Source: Caprella mutica (taxonomy: Eukaryota > Arthropoda > Malacostraca > Amphipoda > Caprellidae). From it: 64,000 nucleotides of DNA. Positions 34,340 to 47,338 of this stretch are shown here, piece after piece. The DNA lies in NCBI GenBank assembly GCA_947561585.1, contig CANNZV010000127.1, positions 186,001-250,000 of the forward strand. Direction: 5' to 3'. Numbering within the stretch: position 1 is the first letter of the stretch; each line of letters opens with the position of its first letter. Under the pieces are notes generated by a model. The model saw only the letters and a program-made list of their open reading frames with translations. It did no database searches and had not been told where the DNA came from. A program made the position numbers and the translations under genes.

Positions 34340-36072
34340 TCCAATCTACATGTATTGGAATTATTATATAAATTGCTTTCTAATTACATTTTATTCATTT
34401 AATGAGCTATCAAAGCGTGAATTAACTTAATATATCATTATAACTTTAAGTGACTTTATTGGCATTATTCCCTTTGATTATCATTCCATTAATAATAAAT
34501 GATAATATCAATCGCTAATCACGTTAATGTTATCATTGCTTCCAAAAACGCTATTTATTTTAAATGTTTTTGTATAAGTTTCAATGCAACTGGAATATCG
34601 AATTATTGATTTTGAATATTATTTTTCAGATATGTTGTTATTGAAATTAATGAACGATGATTATTAAAATGAATATGATTCATTATATGTTATATTATAT
34701 ATTTCTTCAAAGTTAATAAATATATCATATATAGAAGTCAGAAAATGTATCCCATTTTCAGTAATGTTAGATATTCTTCAGAAATATTAAAGCAGGCTTA
34801 AAAAGAGGATACAGCATATTTCACTCCAACCATATTAGTTTTTTAATTCTCTTAATAGCAAGGTAATGCACCGTACTCGTTAAGTGGGGATTAGAAATAT
34901 TTTACATACTTTAATGTCCGTAGTCCATTTGTGTTCTCGAACGAATTATCTACTGAATGACGTGAATGTGTTAGCGTAAGTTACGCCATTTCGTACATAT
35001 GTTACCTAACGTACCAAATTGCGTAACGGTTGGAAATGTAGTTATACTATAACTAGTAAGCTTATATTATATATCTAATCGTAGTACATAGGTAATGTAC
35101 TCCTGTAGCAGACTAGTCATTCTCCAACACCCCGCGCTGGTGACAGACACCCAAACCCTCTAAGGGTAGACTTTATACCCTGACTTCGGAACCGTTTTGT
35201 CCCCGTTCTTTTCTTCTGTTCAATATCTTTAACCAGTGAAGTGAATTATCAGTGATAAATTATAGATCACGTGATATCAAAGCCATAAAGGATATTAATC
35301 ACTCAAATCTACGGATAGCAATCTAAAGTTTAGTAGAAACTAACGTTGATAATTTTGACAGAGAGCAACGTATAGGTTCTATGTTATTAAATCGGTTTTC
35401 TAAGCCATTGTCATTTAAATTACTGCAGAAGCTGAATTCTTCATTTGGTATTATGGTTAATAATTGTTTCGGTAAAATCCCTGTTTGATTTATATATAAT
35501 TTAATTTCCAAACTATCTTACTATTGCAATTAACAATTAATGCCAATAATATTAATCAATAATGAGATTACTATTTAGTCCATTTCTTGTTCTCCAATTT
35601 AAATAGGTAGAAACAAACAAATAAAGAATAAAAAAATGTATTCATAAATAATAATTGGGTATTGAAACAATTAATGGAAACGTGAATGAATTGACATAGG
35701 TAGTTTACGGTGTGACACTAATGACACAGCATATAACTTGCCTTATAGTCTGGTTTAGTAAATTCAAAAATAGTTTAACTGAAACAATTAATTTTGCAAA
35801 TGTCATTATTAATTTTTTTTATCTATTTAGAACGATAATGTAACCCTTACATGTTAAAGACCTTTCTCACCTACATAATAAAGTTACTTTTACAAAGGAA
35901 ACTATGAAAACATTAAAGGCCATATATTGTATTTGCTTATAGGGCTACCTACACAAAGATTATAAACCTATATAAAGATTAAACTCAAAAATAGACTATA
36001 GAATGGATGCCATTTCAATTTCAATTGAAAACGTTACAGTGTTCGTACGACCTCATCTGCTACACATACATA
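34340..36072. other. No gene recognised
   Basis: AT-rich with a GC-richer patch at 35130-35205 (ACACCCCGCGCTGGTGACAG). The 62-codon minus-strand frame at 35323-35511 matches nothing known. Confidence 0.5.
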
Positions 36073-36596
36073 TGTTCCGCGCAATTTGCCGATTTTGCAC
36101 AATCTCGAGAATGCGCTTCGTGCTTTTAGGATCTTGAAAATTTGCGACTTTCTCGAGATTGACTCACATTTTCAAAATCATAAAAACGCGCAGGGCATTC
36201 TCGTATATAATTTTACAGAAAACTTTTCAATTTTTTATTTAATTTAACAGACGATTTTTTTACATTAAAAACAAAGGGAAAATAAATGAGGTTAATTCCA
36301 AACGTTTGGTAGAATGTTTGAAAATTAAAATATATGCAAGTTTTCTCTAAGTAACTAACTCAAGCTTAATTACCAACATATTACCAAGTTATCATGTATA
36401 GCTTTAACTATCATATTTTGATGAAATGGACCAATTAAATGAATAAATAATTGATTATCTACTCCATCACTGTTGGTTCTGCTTCATACCCTTTACCTGC
36501 CTTGCACAATCTCGAGATTGTCGCGCATTTTCAAAAATCCTAAAAAAAGTGCATCACATTCTCGAGATTGTGCAAATCGGCAAAAGGCGCGGAACA
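36073..36596. mobile_element. Inverted-repeat element, about 524 bp, with CTCGAG palindromes
   Basis: The left end TGTTCCGCGCAATTTGCCGA then TTTTGCACAATCTCGAGAAT is mirrored at the right by ATTCTCGAGATTGTGCAAAT then CGGCAAAAGGCGCGGAACA. Pairing extends about 100 bp inward through TTTTAGGATYTTGAAAAT. TCTCGAGA occurs in several places. No coding capacity. Confidence 0.85.
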
Positions 36597-36921
36597 CTTG
36601 CGCTATCTTAAATATGGGGGCATTTCTCTCTACTGTGCGAAACAAGTGAACTATTAGAAAAATACTTATTCTATTTCATATGGTTATCATTTATCTTTTT
36701 GTTTAGAGATAATGTTCAGTGTGAGGTTAGATGCAGGGGTGTGAGGTGATGGTGTGTCTTGTCTCTTATCAGTGAGAGACTCTTGTACTAAAGGATTCAA
36801 TAGCCACTATTTCTAGAGTCTTGTTCGAAATGGTGAATTATTAGCTTTCGAATTTAGCCTCTTGGGAAATTAAATTTTATGATTATTAGTCAGTGTAATA
36901 TTACGTAGAAATTTGATGAAA

Positions 36922-38375
36922 TGGAATGTATTATTTTGTATCGAATGTATTATTTTACATCGAATGTATTATTTTGTATCGAATGTATTATTTTATATCG
37001 AATGTATTATTTTACGTCGAATATATTATTTTACGTTGAATGTATTATTTTACATCGAATGTATTATTTTACATCGAATGTATTATTTTTACATCGAATG
37101 TATTATTTTACATCGAATGTATTTTTTTACATCGAATGTATTATTTTACATCGAATGTATTATTTTATATCGAATGTATTATTTTATATCGAATGTATTA
37201 TTTTACATCGAATGTATTATTTTACATCGAATGTATTATTTTACATCGAATGTATTATTTTATATCGAATGTATATTATTTTTACATCGAATGTATTATT
37301 TTACATCGAATGCATTATTTTACATCGAATGTATTATTTTACATCGAATGTATTTTTTTACATCGAATGTATTATTTTACATCGAATGTATTATTTTATA
37401 TCGAATGTATATTATTTTTACATCGAATGTATTATTTTACATCGAATGTATTATTTTACATCGAATGCATTATTTTACATCGAATGTATTATTTTACATC
37501 GAATGTATTATTTTATATCGAATGTATTATTTTATATCGAATGTATTATTTTACATCGAATGTATTATTTTTACATCGAATGTATTATTTTACATCGAAT
37601 GCATTATTTTACATCGAATGTATTATTTTACATCGAATGTATTATTTTACGTCGAATATATTATTTTACATCGAATGTATTATTTTTCATCGAATGTATT
37701 ATTTTACATCGAATGTATTATTTTACGTTGAATGTATTATTTTACATCGAATGTATTATTTTATATCGAATGTATATTATTTTTACATCGAATGTATTAT
37801 TTTACATCGAATGCATTATTTTACATCGAATGTATTATTTCACGTCGAATATATTATTTTACGTTGAATGTATTATTTTACATCGAATGTATTATTTTAC
37901 ATCGAATGTATTATTTCACGTCGAATATATTATTTTACGTTGAATGTATTATTTTACATCGAATGTATTATTTTACATCGAATGTATTATTTTACATCGA
38001 ATGTATTATTTTACATCGAATGTATTATTTTATATCGAATGTATTATTTTACATCGAATGTATTATTTTACATCGAATGTATTATTTTACATCGAATGTA
38101 TTATTTTATATCGAATGTATTATTTTACATCGAATGTATTATTTTACATCGAATGTATTATTTTACATCGAATGTATTATTTTACATCGAATGTATTATT
38201 TCACGTCGAATATATTATTTTACATCGAATGTATTATTTTACATCGAATGTATTATTTCACGTCGAATATATTATTTTACGTTGAATGTATTATTTTATA
38301 TCGAATGTATTATTTTATATCGAATGTATTATTTTACATCGAATGTATTATTTTACATCGAATGTATTATTTTAA
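36922..38375. repeat. 19 bp tandem array, about 76 copies
   Basis: The unit is TCGAATGTATTATTTTACA (variants TATA, CACG, GCATT), with occasional 20 or 22 bp units. Because most units lack stops, open frames up to 340 codons appear in three plus-strand frames; all are repeat translations. Blocks of variants (for example TTTCACGTCGAATATATTAT) recur, suggesting segmental duplication within the array. Confidence 0.97.
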
Positions 38376-38674
38376 ATGTATTCTACAAAATTGATTTAAT
38401 TTATATGAATAATTAATATTTCCTTTAATGTGATATATTTTTTAAAAATCATGATTTCATCTCCTGAAATATATTATTTATTAATTACTATTGTTTGTGC
38501 GAAGAATTAGTTAAATTACACATGTTTTAACTAAATTGAAATGCTGTAATTAAAAATGACGAATTGTTCATGGATTTCACCGTGTCGGAGAATTAGTTTC
38601 AATGTTATTATTTTATTCGAATTGTCGCCAGTGATTGAAATTAAATTAACAAAAGGATTGGTACTAATTGAACA

Positions 38675-41600
38675 CGAACTAGTCTACGAACTGGTGTGTA
38701 GTTAATGAACTGGTGTGTAGTTAACGAACTGGTGTGTAGTTAACGAACTGGTGAGTAGTTAACGAACTGTTTTGTAGTTAACGAACTGGTTTGTAGTTAA
38801 CGAACTGGTTTGTAGTTATCGAACTGGTTTTTAGTTAACGAACTGGTGAGTAGTTGACGAACTTATGAGTAGTTAACGAACTTGTGTGTAATTAACGAAC
38901 TGGTGTGTAGTTTACGAACTGGTGAGTAGTTAACAAACTGGTGTGTAGTTAACGAACTGGTGAGTAGTTGACGAACTGGTTTGTAGTTGACGAACTGGTT
39001 TATAGTTAACGAACTGGTTTGTAGTTAACGAACTTATGAGTAGTTAACGAACTTGTGTGTATTTAACGAACTGGTGTGTAGTTTACGAACTGGTGAGTAG
39101 TTAAAGAACTGGTGTGTAGTTAACGAACTGGTGAGTAGTTGACGAACTTATGAGTAGTTAACGAACTTGTTTGTATTTAACGAACTGGTGTGTAGTTTAC
39201 GAACTGGTGAGTAGTTAACGAACTGGTGTGTAGTTAACGAACTGGTGTGTAGTTGACGAACTTATGAGTAGTTAACGAACTTGTGTGTATTTAACGAACT
39301 GGTGAGTAGTTAACGAACTGGTGTGTAGTTAATGAACTGGTGTGTAGTTAACGAACTGGTGTGTAGTTAACGAACTGGTGTGTAGTTAACGAACTGGTGA
39401 GTAGTTAACGAACTGGTGTGTAGTTAACGAACTGGTGAGTAGTTAACGAACTGGTGAGTAGTTAACGAACTGGTGAGTAGTTGACGAACTTATGAGAAGT
39501 TAACGAACTTGTGTGTATTTAACGAACTGGTGTGTAGTTAACGAACTTGTGTGTAGTTAACGAACTGGTGTGTAGTTAACGAACTGGTGTGTAGTTAACG
39601 AACTGGTGTGTAGTTAACGAACTGGTGTGTAGTTAACGAACTGGTGTGTAGTTAACGAACTGGTGTGTAGTTAACGAACTGGTGTGTAGTTAACGAACTG
39701 GTGTGTAGTTAACGAACTGGTGTGTAGTTAACGAACTGGTGTGTAGTTAACGAACTGGTGAGTAGTTAACGAACTGGTGAGTAGTTAACGAACTGGTGAG
39801 TAGTTGACGAACTTATGAGAAGTTAACGAACTTGTGTGTATTTAACGAACTGGTGTGTAGTTAACGAACTTGTGTGTAGTTAACGAACTGGTGTGTAGTT
39901 AACGAACTTGTGTGTAGTTAACGAACTGGTGTGTAGTTAACGAACTGGTGTGTAGTTAACGAACTGGTGTGTAGTTAACGAACTGGTGTGTAGTTAACGA
40001 ACTGGTGTGTAGTTAACGAACTGGTGAGTAGTTAACGAACTGGTGTGTAGTTAACGAACTGGTGTGTAGTTAACGAACTGGTGTGTAGTTAACGAACTGG
40101 TGAGTAGTTAACGAACTGGTGTGTAGTTAACGAACTGGTGTGTAGTTATCGAACTGGTGAGTAGTTGACGAACTTATGAGAAGTTAACGAACTTGTGTGT
40201 ATTTAACGAACTGGTGTGTAGTTAACGAACTGGTGAGTAGTTAACGAACTGGTGAGTAGTTAACGAACTGGTGTGTAGTTAACGAACTGGTGTGTAGTTA
40301 ACGAACTGGTGAGTAGTTAACGAACTGGTGAGTAGTTAACGAACTGGTGTGTAGTTAACGAACTGGTGTGTAGTTATCGAACTGGTGAGTAGTTGACGAA
40401 TTTATGAGAAGTTAACGAACTTGTGTGTATTTAACGAACTGGTGTGTAGTTAACGAACTTGTGTGTAGTTAACGAACTGGTGTGTAGTTAACGAACTGGT
40501 GTGTAGTTAACGAACTGGTGTGTAGTTAACGAACTGGTGAGTAGTTAACGAACTGGTGAGTAGTTAACGAACTGGTGTGTAGTTAACGAACTGGTGTGTA
40601 GTTAACGAACTGGTGTGTAGTTAACGAACTGGTGAGTAGTTAACGAACTGGTGAGTAGTTAACGAACTGGTGTGTAGTTAACGAACTGGTGTGTAGTTAA
40701 CGAACTGGTGTGTAGTTAACGAACTGGTGTGTAGTTAACGAACTGGTGAGTAGCTAACGAACTGGTGAGTAGTTAACGAACTGGTGAGTAGTTAACGAAC
40801 TGGTGTGTAGTTAACGAACTGGTGTGTAGTTAACGAACTGGTGTGTAGTTAACGAACTGGTGAGTAGTTAACGAACTGGTGTGTAGTTAACGAACTGGTG
40901 TGTAGTTAACGAACTGCTGTGTAGGTAACGAACTGGTGAGTAGTTAACGAACTGGTGAGCAGTTGACGAACTGGTGTGTAGTTAACGAACTGGTGAGTAG
41001 TTAACGAACTGGTGTGTAGTTAACGAACTGGTGTGTAGTTAACGAACTGGTGTGTAGTTAACGAACTGGTGTTTAGTTAACGAACTGGTTTGTAGTTAAC
41101 GAACTGGTTTGTAGTTAACGAACTGGTGAGTAGTTAATGAACTGGTGAGTAGTTGACGAACTGGTTTGTAGTTGACGAACTGGTTTGTAGTTAACGAACT
41201 GGTGTGTAGTTAACGAACTGGTGAGTAGTTAACGAACTGGTGTGTAGTTAACGAACTGGTGTGTAGTTAACGAACTGGTGTGTAGTTAACGAACTGGTGT
41301 TTAGTTAACGAACTGGTTTGTAGTTAACGAACTGGTTTGTAGTTAACGAACTGGTGAGTAGTTAATGAACTGGTGAGTAGTTGACGAACTGGTTTGTAGT
41401 TGACGAACTGGTTTGTAGTTAACGAACTGGTTTGTAGTTGACGAACTTATGAGTAGTTAACGAACTTGTGTGTATTTAACGAACTGGTGTGTAGTTAACG
41501 AACTGGTGTGTAGTTAGCGAATTGGTGTGTAGTTAACGAACTTGGTGCTTATATAACGAACTTGGTGTGTGTTTAACGAACTTGGTATGTGTTTAACGAA

Positions 41601-41702
41601 CTTGGTGTGTGTTTAACGAACTTGGTGTGTGCTTAACGAACTTGGTGTGTGCTTAACGAACTTGGTGTGTGTTTAACGAACTTAGTTTGTGTTTAACGAA
41701 CT
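38675..41702. repeat. 19 bp tandem array (different unit), about 159 copies
   Basis: The unit is GTAGTTAACGAACTGGTGT, with common variants GTGAGTAG, GGTTTGTAG and GACGAACTTATGAGAAG. The block GACGAACTTATGAGAAGTT then AACGAACTTGTGTGTATTT recurs at 39482, 39807, 40167 and 40394, marking higher-order duplication. The last eight or so units (41536-41702) lengthen to 20 bp (TTTAACGAACTTGGTGTGTG). Confidence 0.97.
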
Positions 41703-42787
41703 CCGCTATTGATTTCTTTCAATATTCGATATTTTCTTTTCTATTATTTTTATCAGTTAAATATACAAATTTCTACATCATAACAATTTGTTTCCCTGCG
41801 AATGTACAATAATTGGATTCGTTTTACCTAATTTATTATAGCATAAATATTAGCCTGTACAGTCCACTCTGGAAAGTAACTAATAACAACCAGTTTTTTG
41901 TTGCTATCAAATATAATTACACTTTATTGGACTGATTAGCATACACTTTTTATGCTAATTACCAGTTTTAAGTACAGTCAGTACAGTAACTAACTGTACA
42001 GTGAGTACTGTAACTAACTGTACAGTTAGTACGATAATTGCTCCCCCCCCCCCACGTGTAATATTTTTCCCCGCGAAATATTCCTTGTCGATTTAAATTT
42101 TTAATGTTTAAATTGGGAAATAGTAAATTAAATATAACATACTAAGTACTAGATGCATTTGTTTTAAAAATAAATTTTAATAATTTCAACATATTGTACT
42201 ATAACAAAAATTATTTAAAACTTGTTCCACAGTATCGCCGCTTTAGTTTGCATAATTTTTTCAGATTTATTTTAGTTATACGACTTAGATATGAGCGAAA
42301 TGATTACCAATTTAATTGTATTTATTTATTGTTGAATAGGTAGAGAAGAGGTGGGTGTGACCTGGGATAGAATTAACCACACTGGTTCACGGATTCAGTC
42401 AATATCAAATTTTTATTTTGTTATTCAAGATCAGGAATTTTGTGTATAAATGATGCGTGCTACAGTTTGTGCACTAATACAGTGTAGTTATGTTACATAG
42501 ATAGATCACTTTTTGTTTTTTCTAACTAAAAAGGGTTAATTCGATGAATTAATGTAATTAACACATGGGACTCAGTATCTTAAATAAGGTTATCCCAGGC
42601 AAGAAGGATTTAGTCCTGGGATATTAAGGGAGTATCCCAGGCAAAGACAATTTATTCCTGGGATATTCCCTTAATATCCCAGGAATAAGTCCTTCTTGCC
42701 TGCGTAAGAACCAACTAACCTAATTTCATATCAACTAATTACCGATTAGGTTTACATCTAGTCTAATAAATGTTTGAATTTATGTTT
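41703..42787. other. No gene; short palindromic patches
   Basis: At 41971-42033 the words AGTACAGT, ACTGTAC and GTAACTAACTGTACAG repeat in both orientations and can fold in several ways. A C-run lies at 42043-42053. A palindromic element at 42597-42702 is listed separately. Confidence 0.6.
42597..42702. mobile_element. Palindromic short element, 106 bp
   Basis: CAGGCAAGAAGGATTTAGTC then CTGGGATATTAAGGGA on the left is the complement of the right end TCCCTTAATATCCCAGG then AATAAGTCCTTCTTGCCTG. Nearly the whole element is self-complementary. Partial copies lie at 18621-18683 and 48475-48533. Confidence 0.8.
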
Positions 42788-44132
42788 AATTTTATAATGT
42801 TGTATTTTATAATGTTTTATTTTATAATGTTGTATTTTATAATGTTTTATTTTATAATGTTGTATTTTATAATGTTGTATTTTATTATGTTGTATTTTAT
42901 AAATAATGTTGTATTTTATAAATAATGTTGTATTTTATAATGTTGTATTTTATAAATAATGTTGTATTTTATAAATAATGTTGTATTTTATAATGTTGTA
43001 TTTTATAATGTTGTATTTTATAATGTTGTATTTTATAAATAATGTTGTATTTTATAATGTTGTATTTTATAATATTGTATTTTATAATATTGTATTTTAT
43101 AATGTTGTATTTTATAAATAATGTTGTATTTTATAAATAATGTTGTATTTTATAATGTTGTATTTTATAATGTTGTATTTTATAATGTTGTATTTTATAA
43201 TGTTGTATTTTATAAATAATGTTGTATTTTATAAATAATGTTGTATTTTATAATGTTGTATTTTATAATGTTGTATTTTATAATATTGTATTTTATAATG
43301 TTGTATTTTATAATGTTGTATTTTATAATATTGTATTTTATAATGTTGTATTTTATAATGTTGTATTTTATAAATAATGTTGTATTTTATAATGTTGTAT
43401 TTTATAATGTTGTATTTTATAATGTTGTATTTTATAATGTTGTATTTTATAATGTTGTATTTTATAATGTTGTATTTTATAATGTTGTATTTTATAATGT
43501 TGTATTTTATAATGTTGTATTTTATAATGTTGTATTTTATAATGTTGTATTTTATAAATAATGTTGTATTTTATAATATTGTATTTTATAATGTTGTATT
43601 TTATAATGTTGTATTTTATAATGTTTTATTTCATAATGTTTTATTTTATAATGTTGTATTTTATAATGTTGTATTTTATAATGTTGTATTTTATAAATAA
43701 TGTTGTATTTTATAATATTGTATTTTATAATGTTGTATTTTATAATGTTGTATTTTATAATGTTTTATTTTATAATGTTTTATTTTATAATGTTGTATTT
43801 TATAATATTGTATTTTATAATGTTGTATTTTATAATGTTTTATTTTATAATGTTTTATTTTATAATGTTGTATTTTATAATGTTTTATTTTATAATGTTT
43901 TATTTTATAATGTTGTATTTTATAAATAATGTTGTATTTTATAATGTTTTATTTTATAATGTTTTATTTTATAATGTTGTATTTTATAAATAATGTTGTA
44001 TTTTATAATGTTTTATTTTATAATGTTTTATTTTATAATGTTGTATTTTATAATGTTGTATTTTATAATGTTGTATTTTATAATGTTGTATTTTATTATG
44101 TTTAATTGTATAATGTTGTATTTTATAATGCT
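42788..44132. repeat. 15/19 bp tandem array, about 87 units
   Basis: The unit is ATAATGTTGTATTTT (15 bp). Every few units a 4-base insertion (AAAT) makes it 19 bp. A block of eight 15-mers and one 19-mer (139 bp) is repeated at 43561 and 43700. Variants are ATATTG and GTTTTA. Open frames up to 122 codons are repeat translations. Confidence 0.97.
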
Positions 44133-44194
44133 GTATGTGAAATTCTTGAGTACTGTTTATTATTCGTGGTGGTTTTGAACATTTTTAGTTTGTA

Positions 44195-44250
44195 GGGTAA
44201 GTTCCGAGTTAAGGACCGGTTCCATGTTGTCGATCTTATCAGCCAAATAT
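44195..44250. mobile_element. Family A terminal sequence, one end only
   Basis: GGGTAAGTTCCGAGTTAAGG then ACCGGTTCCATGTTGTCGAT is a clear left terminus, but no matching right end is found nearby. Truncated copy. Confidence 0.65.
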
Positions 44251-44317
44251 ACTATATACGTAATTGAAATTCTAACTAGTTATTTTATAGTTTAAATTTA
44301 TTTACAGTTTACCAATT

Positions 44318-44432
44318 TACATGGGAAAATTCCACACTAGAAAATTTCATCTGGGAAAATTCCACACTGGGAAAATTCCACACGAAGAAAATTCCACACT
44401 GGGAAAATTCCGCCCGGAAAATTCCAAAAATC
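44318..44432. repeat. GGGAAAATTCCACACT short repeats
   Basis: Six to seven copies of GGGAAAATTCCACACT-like words, similar in grammar to the ends of the element at 22620 but with a different inner word. Possibly one end of a related element. Confidence 0.6.
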
Positions 44433-44780
44433 GTACTGAGAGCAGAGACTCTACAGGTGTGGCTGCGACAGTTGGGTCTCACTAACCAGTTTATAAATCA
44501 TTAATTCGTGTTTTCTTTATTAGTGTATTCTGCATGGGAGTTATTTTCTAGTTATGATATAGTACTTGAGTTATTGTCTTTTATAGTTTTGTTTTGTATA
44601 ATTTGAAATAATTTATGTAACGTATGTGCTTGTACGATCAATAGGAAAAATAATATTAGAACGTTTTTGCATTTCATTGTGAAAATTAGTATTAAATAGT
44701 GGTACAAATTGGAAAAATGATTGAGGTAATATCTTTTTCTATGTAATTTACTTATGTATATAATTTGTAAGCTATACCCA

Positions 44781-44860
44781 GAGAGAAAGATATGGTGGGG
44801 ACATAGAAGATTAAGGAGTCCCTCTTTAGTCTTCTATTGCCCCACCGTAACTTCCTCTCT
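44781..44860. mobile_element. Palindromic element (family G), about 80 bp
   Basis: AAAGATATGGTGGGGACATA then GAAGATTAAGGAG pairs with CTCTTTAGTCTTCTATTG then CCCCACCGTAACTTCCTC. This full palindrome appears to be the parent form of the half-units that make up the 58 bp and 30 bp arrays. Confidence 0.75.
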
Positions 44861-45537
44861 TTAGGAGGTGCTTTAGGTTGGAAACCGTAAAAAAAAACTT
44901 TTTATTTTTCATAATAAATCTCCATATTTTTCTCTACAAGAATGTGAAAACAGAACGTCGAAAAAGACACTAGAAATAGCACAATTTGTATTAAGAAATG
45001 CTGGCGTGCAGTAAATTTGCATCAAAAACTACACCTGTATAAGTGTAGTGTATTATTTTGCGATATGTACCATCTTAAAATTTTTATATCTTCGTTGTTT
45101 TTAGGCTGATTTTAGTCAAACCAAGTGCGAAATGAAGAAGTGAATGGAAGGAATGGCGTTGTGATTTATTTTTACATTTTTTGAACTCACAATAATTGTT
45201 TTTTTTTTTGGTTTGTAAGACGAAAAAGCTTTTTTTTCCATAAAATTCTAATAATTTATAGTGGAATTCGCATATTAGAGATCTCACGAATGTTTTAGCT
45301 TGCATTACCAATGTTTTCAACCTTAATCCAAAAATTGATCGAAAACTCAGCCAAAATATTAAACTTTGAAAAAAAATTTCCCCCAAAAAATTAACATCAT
45401 CAAAAATATCAACAATTTCAAAAATGGTATACAAATAAAAAGGTCTTAGAAATAATTTCTACATACAACTTCAAAGTTTCAGGTAAATCGGTCAGTAAAT
45501 GAAAAAGATTATATCCCACCTTAAGCGGCGCCTTAAT
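44861..45537. other. Possible inverted-repeat element; open frame unassigned
   Basis: TAGGAGGTGCTTTAGGTTGG (44871) and its imperfect complement CCCACCTTAAGCGGCGCCTT (45517) bracket about 650 bp, both beside family G palindromes. A 116-codon minus-strand frame (45084-45434, starting MYTIFEIVDIFDDVNF) lies inside. It is Phe/Lys-rich with no recognised domain and is not called as a gene. Confidence 0.4.
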
Positions 45538-45595
45538 CTTCCATGGCCCCACCATAACTTTCCCCTCTTAATCTTCTATGGCCCCACCATACCTA
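45538..45595. repeat. Family G half-units
   Basis: AATCTTCCATGGCCCCACCA then TAACTTTCCCCTCTTAATCT then TCTATGGCCCCACCATA: about two units of the same word that builds the 30 bp array. Confidence 0.8.
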
Positions 45596-45900
45596 ACACA
45601 TGTGTATATCATTTCCACAGGAAATTACTCTATTTCTATATTAAAACAAATGAACTAATAATGTGCTTTATTTATTTCATATTATTTAAACAATTGTCAT
45701 GCATAGGAAATGTTCACCGGATATTGATTTGGGTCAATTATTTAATTGTATTAATGTATATCTATAGTAAATTATATGTACTAGATATTTGTATGTTGTT
45801 GAAGAAGTAACTTTTATTAATTTTAGTAATGTCATTATTTACATGTATAGTTTATTACAATGTTTATTTATTCGAGAGAATCTTTCAACACTTATCATCT

Positions 45901-46083
45901 GGGTAAGTTCCAAGTTATCGGGCAGTTTCTCATTTGCGATCATATATGTAAAAGTGCATAATTTAATATTTTAACTAGTTATTTAAAAGTAATAATTTAG
46001 AATAATAATTAAAGATGTTTAATTATATGAATTTTCTCAATGATCGAAAATGTGGAACTGTCCGATAACTTGGAACCTACCCT
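45901..46083. mobile_element. Family A short inverted-repeat element, complete
   Basis: The left end GGGTAAGTTCCAAGTTATCG then GGCAGTTTCTCATTTGCGAT pairs with the right end GATCGAAAATGTGGAACTGT then CCGATAACTTGGAACCTACC. The AT-rich centre is about 100 bp. Confidence 0.85.
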
Positions 46084-46933
46084 ATATACCGAGTTTTATA
46101 TGTATTTAAAATATTAAAATATATTTATTAATTTAATTCAAAAACATTGTTTAATTAAAATATTTTATTTCTATATTGGTAAATTTATCTAAAAAATATA
46201 AAATAATTTTAAATTGAAAATATTTTCTGAGATTAAATCAATGCTAGGAAATTAATCATTTGTGGATAACAGAAAAATCACCATTCAATGATTAAAACAC
46301 TACTCTTAATCCTCTATCTATTGAAAGCAATTAAATTATACACCTGGATTACACCTTTTAAAATTCTTTTCCACACCTCAACATTGACATTGTGTGTACC
46401 TATCTATCATAGGAATAATTAACTGCCACCATATTCAGTACGTAAATTATAATCGGTCATAGAAAGGTAAAATATCTACAACGATAATCCAATCGAAACT
46501 ATCGTAAACTTAAAACACTTAGCGTCTATCGTCGGACATTCCCAATAAAAAATATTTTAACGATGATGCAACTAAATATCCGTTGCGTTGGGTAACCTAA
46601 TTTACTATGTATATACATTTTACTCTATGATATACAACTAAATATCCGTTGTGCTTTGGCATTTATTCTTTCCTGAAAAGTGGCTTTGATTTCGCGTAGA
46701 TTTATCCTGCAAAAGCATTTCTCTCGACAATTTAAAGTCTCTCAAAGTTTCTTTTGATTTACGAATGCAATTTCCTTTTTGTGTTTGTGGGACAAAGGAC
46801 TAAAGCTGGTGTAATCAACTAGCGGTGAAGTTACCGCTAAACCGGTTTGCGGGGAACTTAGCCAACTAATTGAATTTAAGGTAAATTGCGCTATACCTAT
46901 ACCCACCCCTACGCAATTTAGTACATTCGTTAA
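46084..46933. other. No gene recognised
   Basis: ACAACTAAATATCCGTTGYG occurs twice (46568 and 46636), a diverged direct repeat about 70 bp apart. No coding signal. Confidence 0.5.
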
Positions 46934-47149
46934 GGGCCGTACACACGTAGGGTTTTTTAAGTCTTTCCACCAGACTTTTTTCTATTCCACGAGAATATAA
47001 GAAAATCAATATAATTATTATTTATTTCATTATAACAATTATAACAACAATTATTATATCATTTTTTCTTATATTCACGTTGAAAAAGTAGGAGGAGCTT
47101 AGCAAAAAGTCTGGTGGAAAGACTTAAAAACTCTACGTGTGTACGGCCC
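46934..47149. mobile_element. Short inverted-repeat element (family B), 216 bp
   Basis: The left end GGGCCGTACACACGTAGGGT then TTTTTAAGTCTTTCCACCAG mirrors the right end CTGGTGGAAAGACTTAAAAA then CTCTACGTGTGTACGGCCC. A second copy at 61028-61259 carries the 38-42 bp palindrome inside. Confidence 0.85.
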
Positions 47150-47259
47150 TATAGTCATATTATGAATGTAGTGTTTGATAGAACGTGTCACAGTGGGTGT
47201 TTAATTTAATTGTTTTAATACTTTTAATACTCATCTTAAAACAGTTTCTTCACAAATCA

Positions 47260-47338
47260 TCCGTAACTGTACGAGAATACGTAACTGTACGGGAATACGC
47301 AACTGTACGGGAATACGCAACTGTACGGGAATACGCAA
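47260..47338. repeat. 18 bp repeat, about 4 copies
   Basis: The unit is GTAACTGTACGGGAATAC or GCAACTGTACGGGAATAC. It has no stop in one frame, hence the repeated VREYATVREY in a 100-codon open frame, which is not a gene. Confidence 0.85.

Noticed and set aside
36913..38416. Long open frames (up to 340 codons) in three plus-strand frames
   Set aside because: They are translations of a 19 bp repeat without stops, with the same peptide words in every frame. No start context, domain or codon structure supports a protein.
45084..45434. 116-codon minus-strand frame as a host gene
   Set aside because: No recognisable domain, biased to Phe and Lys as expected for AT-rich DNA, and it lies between repeat elements.
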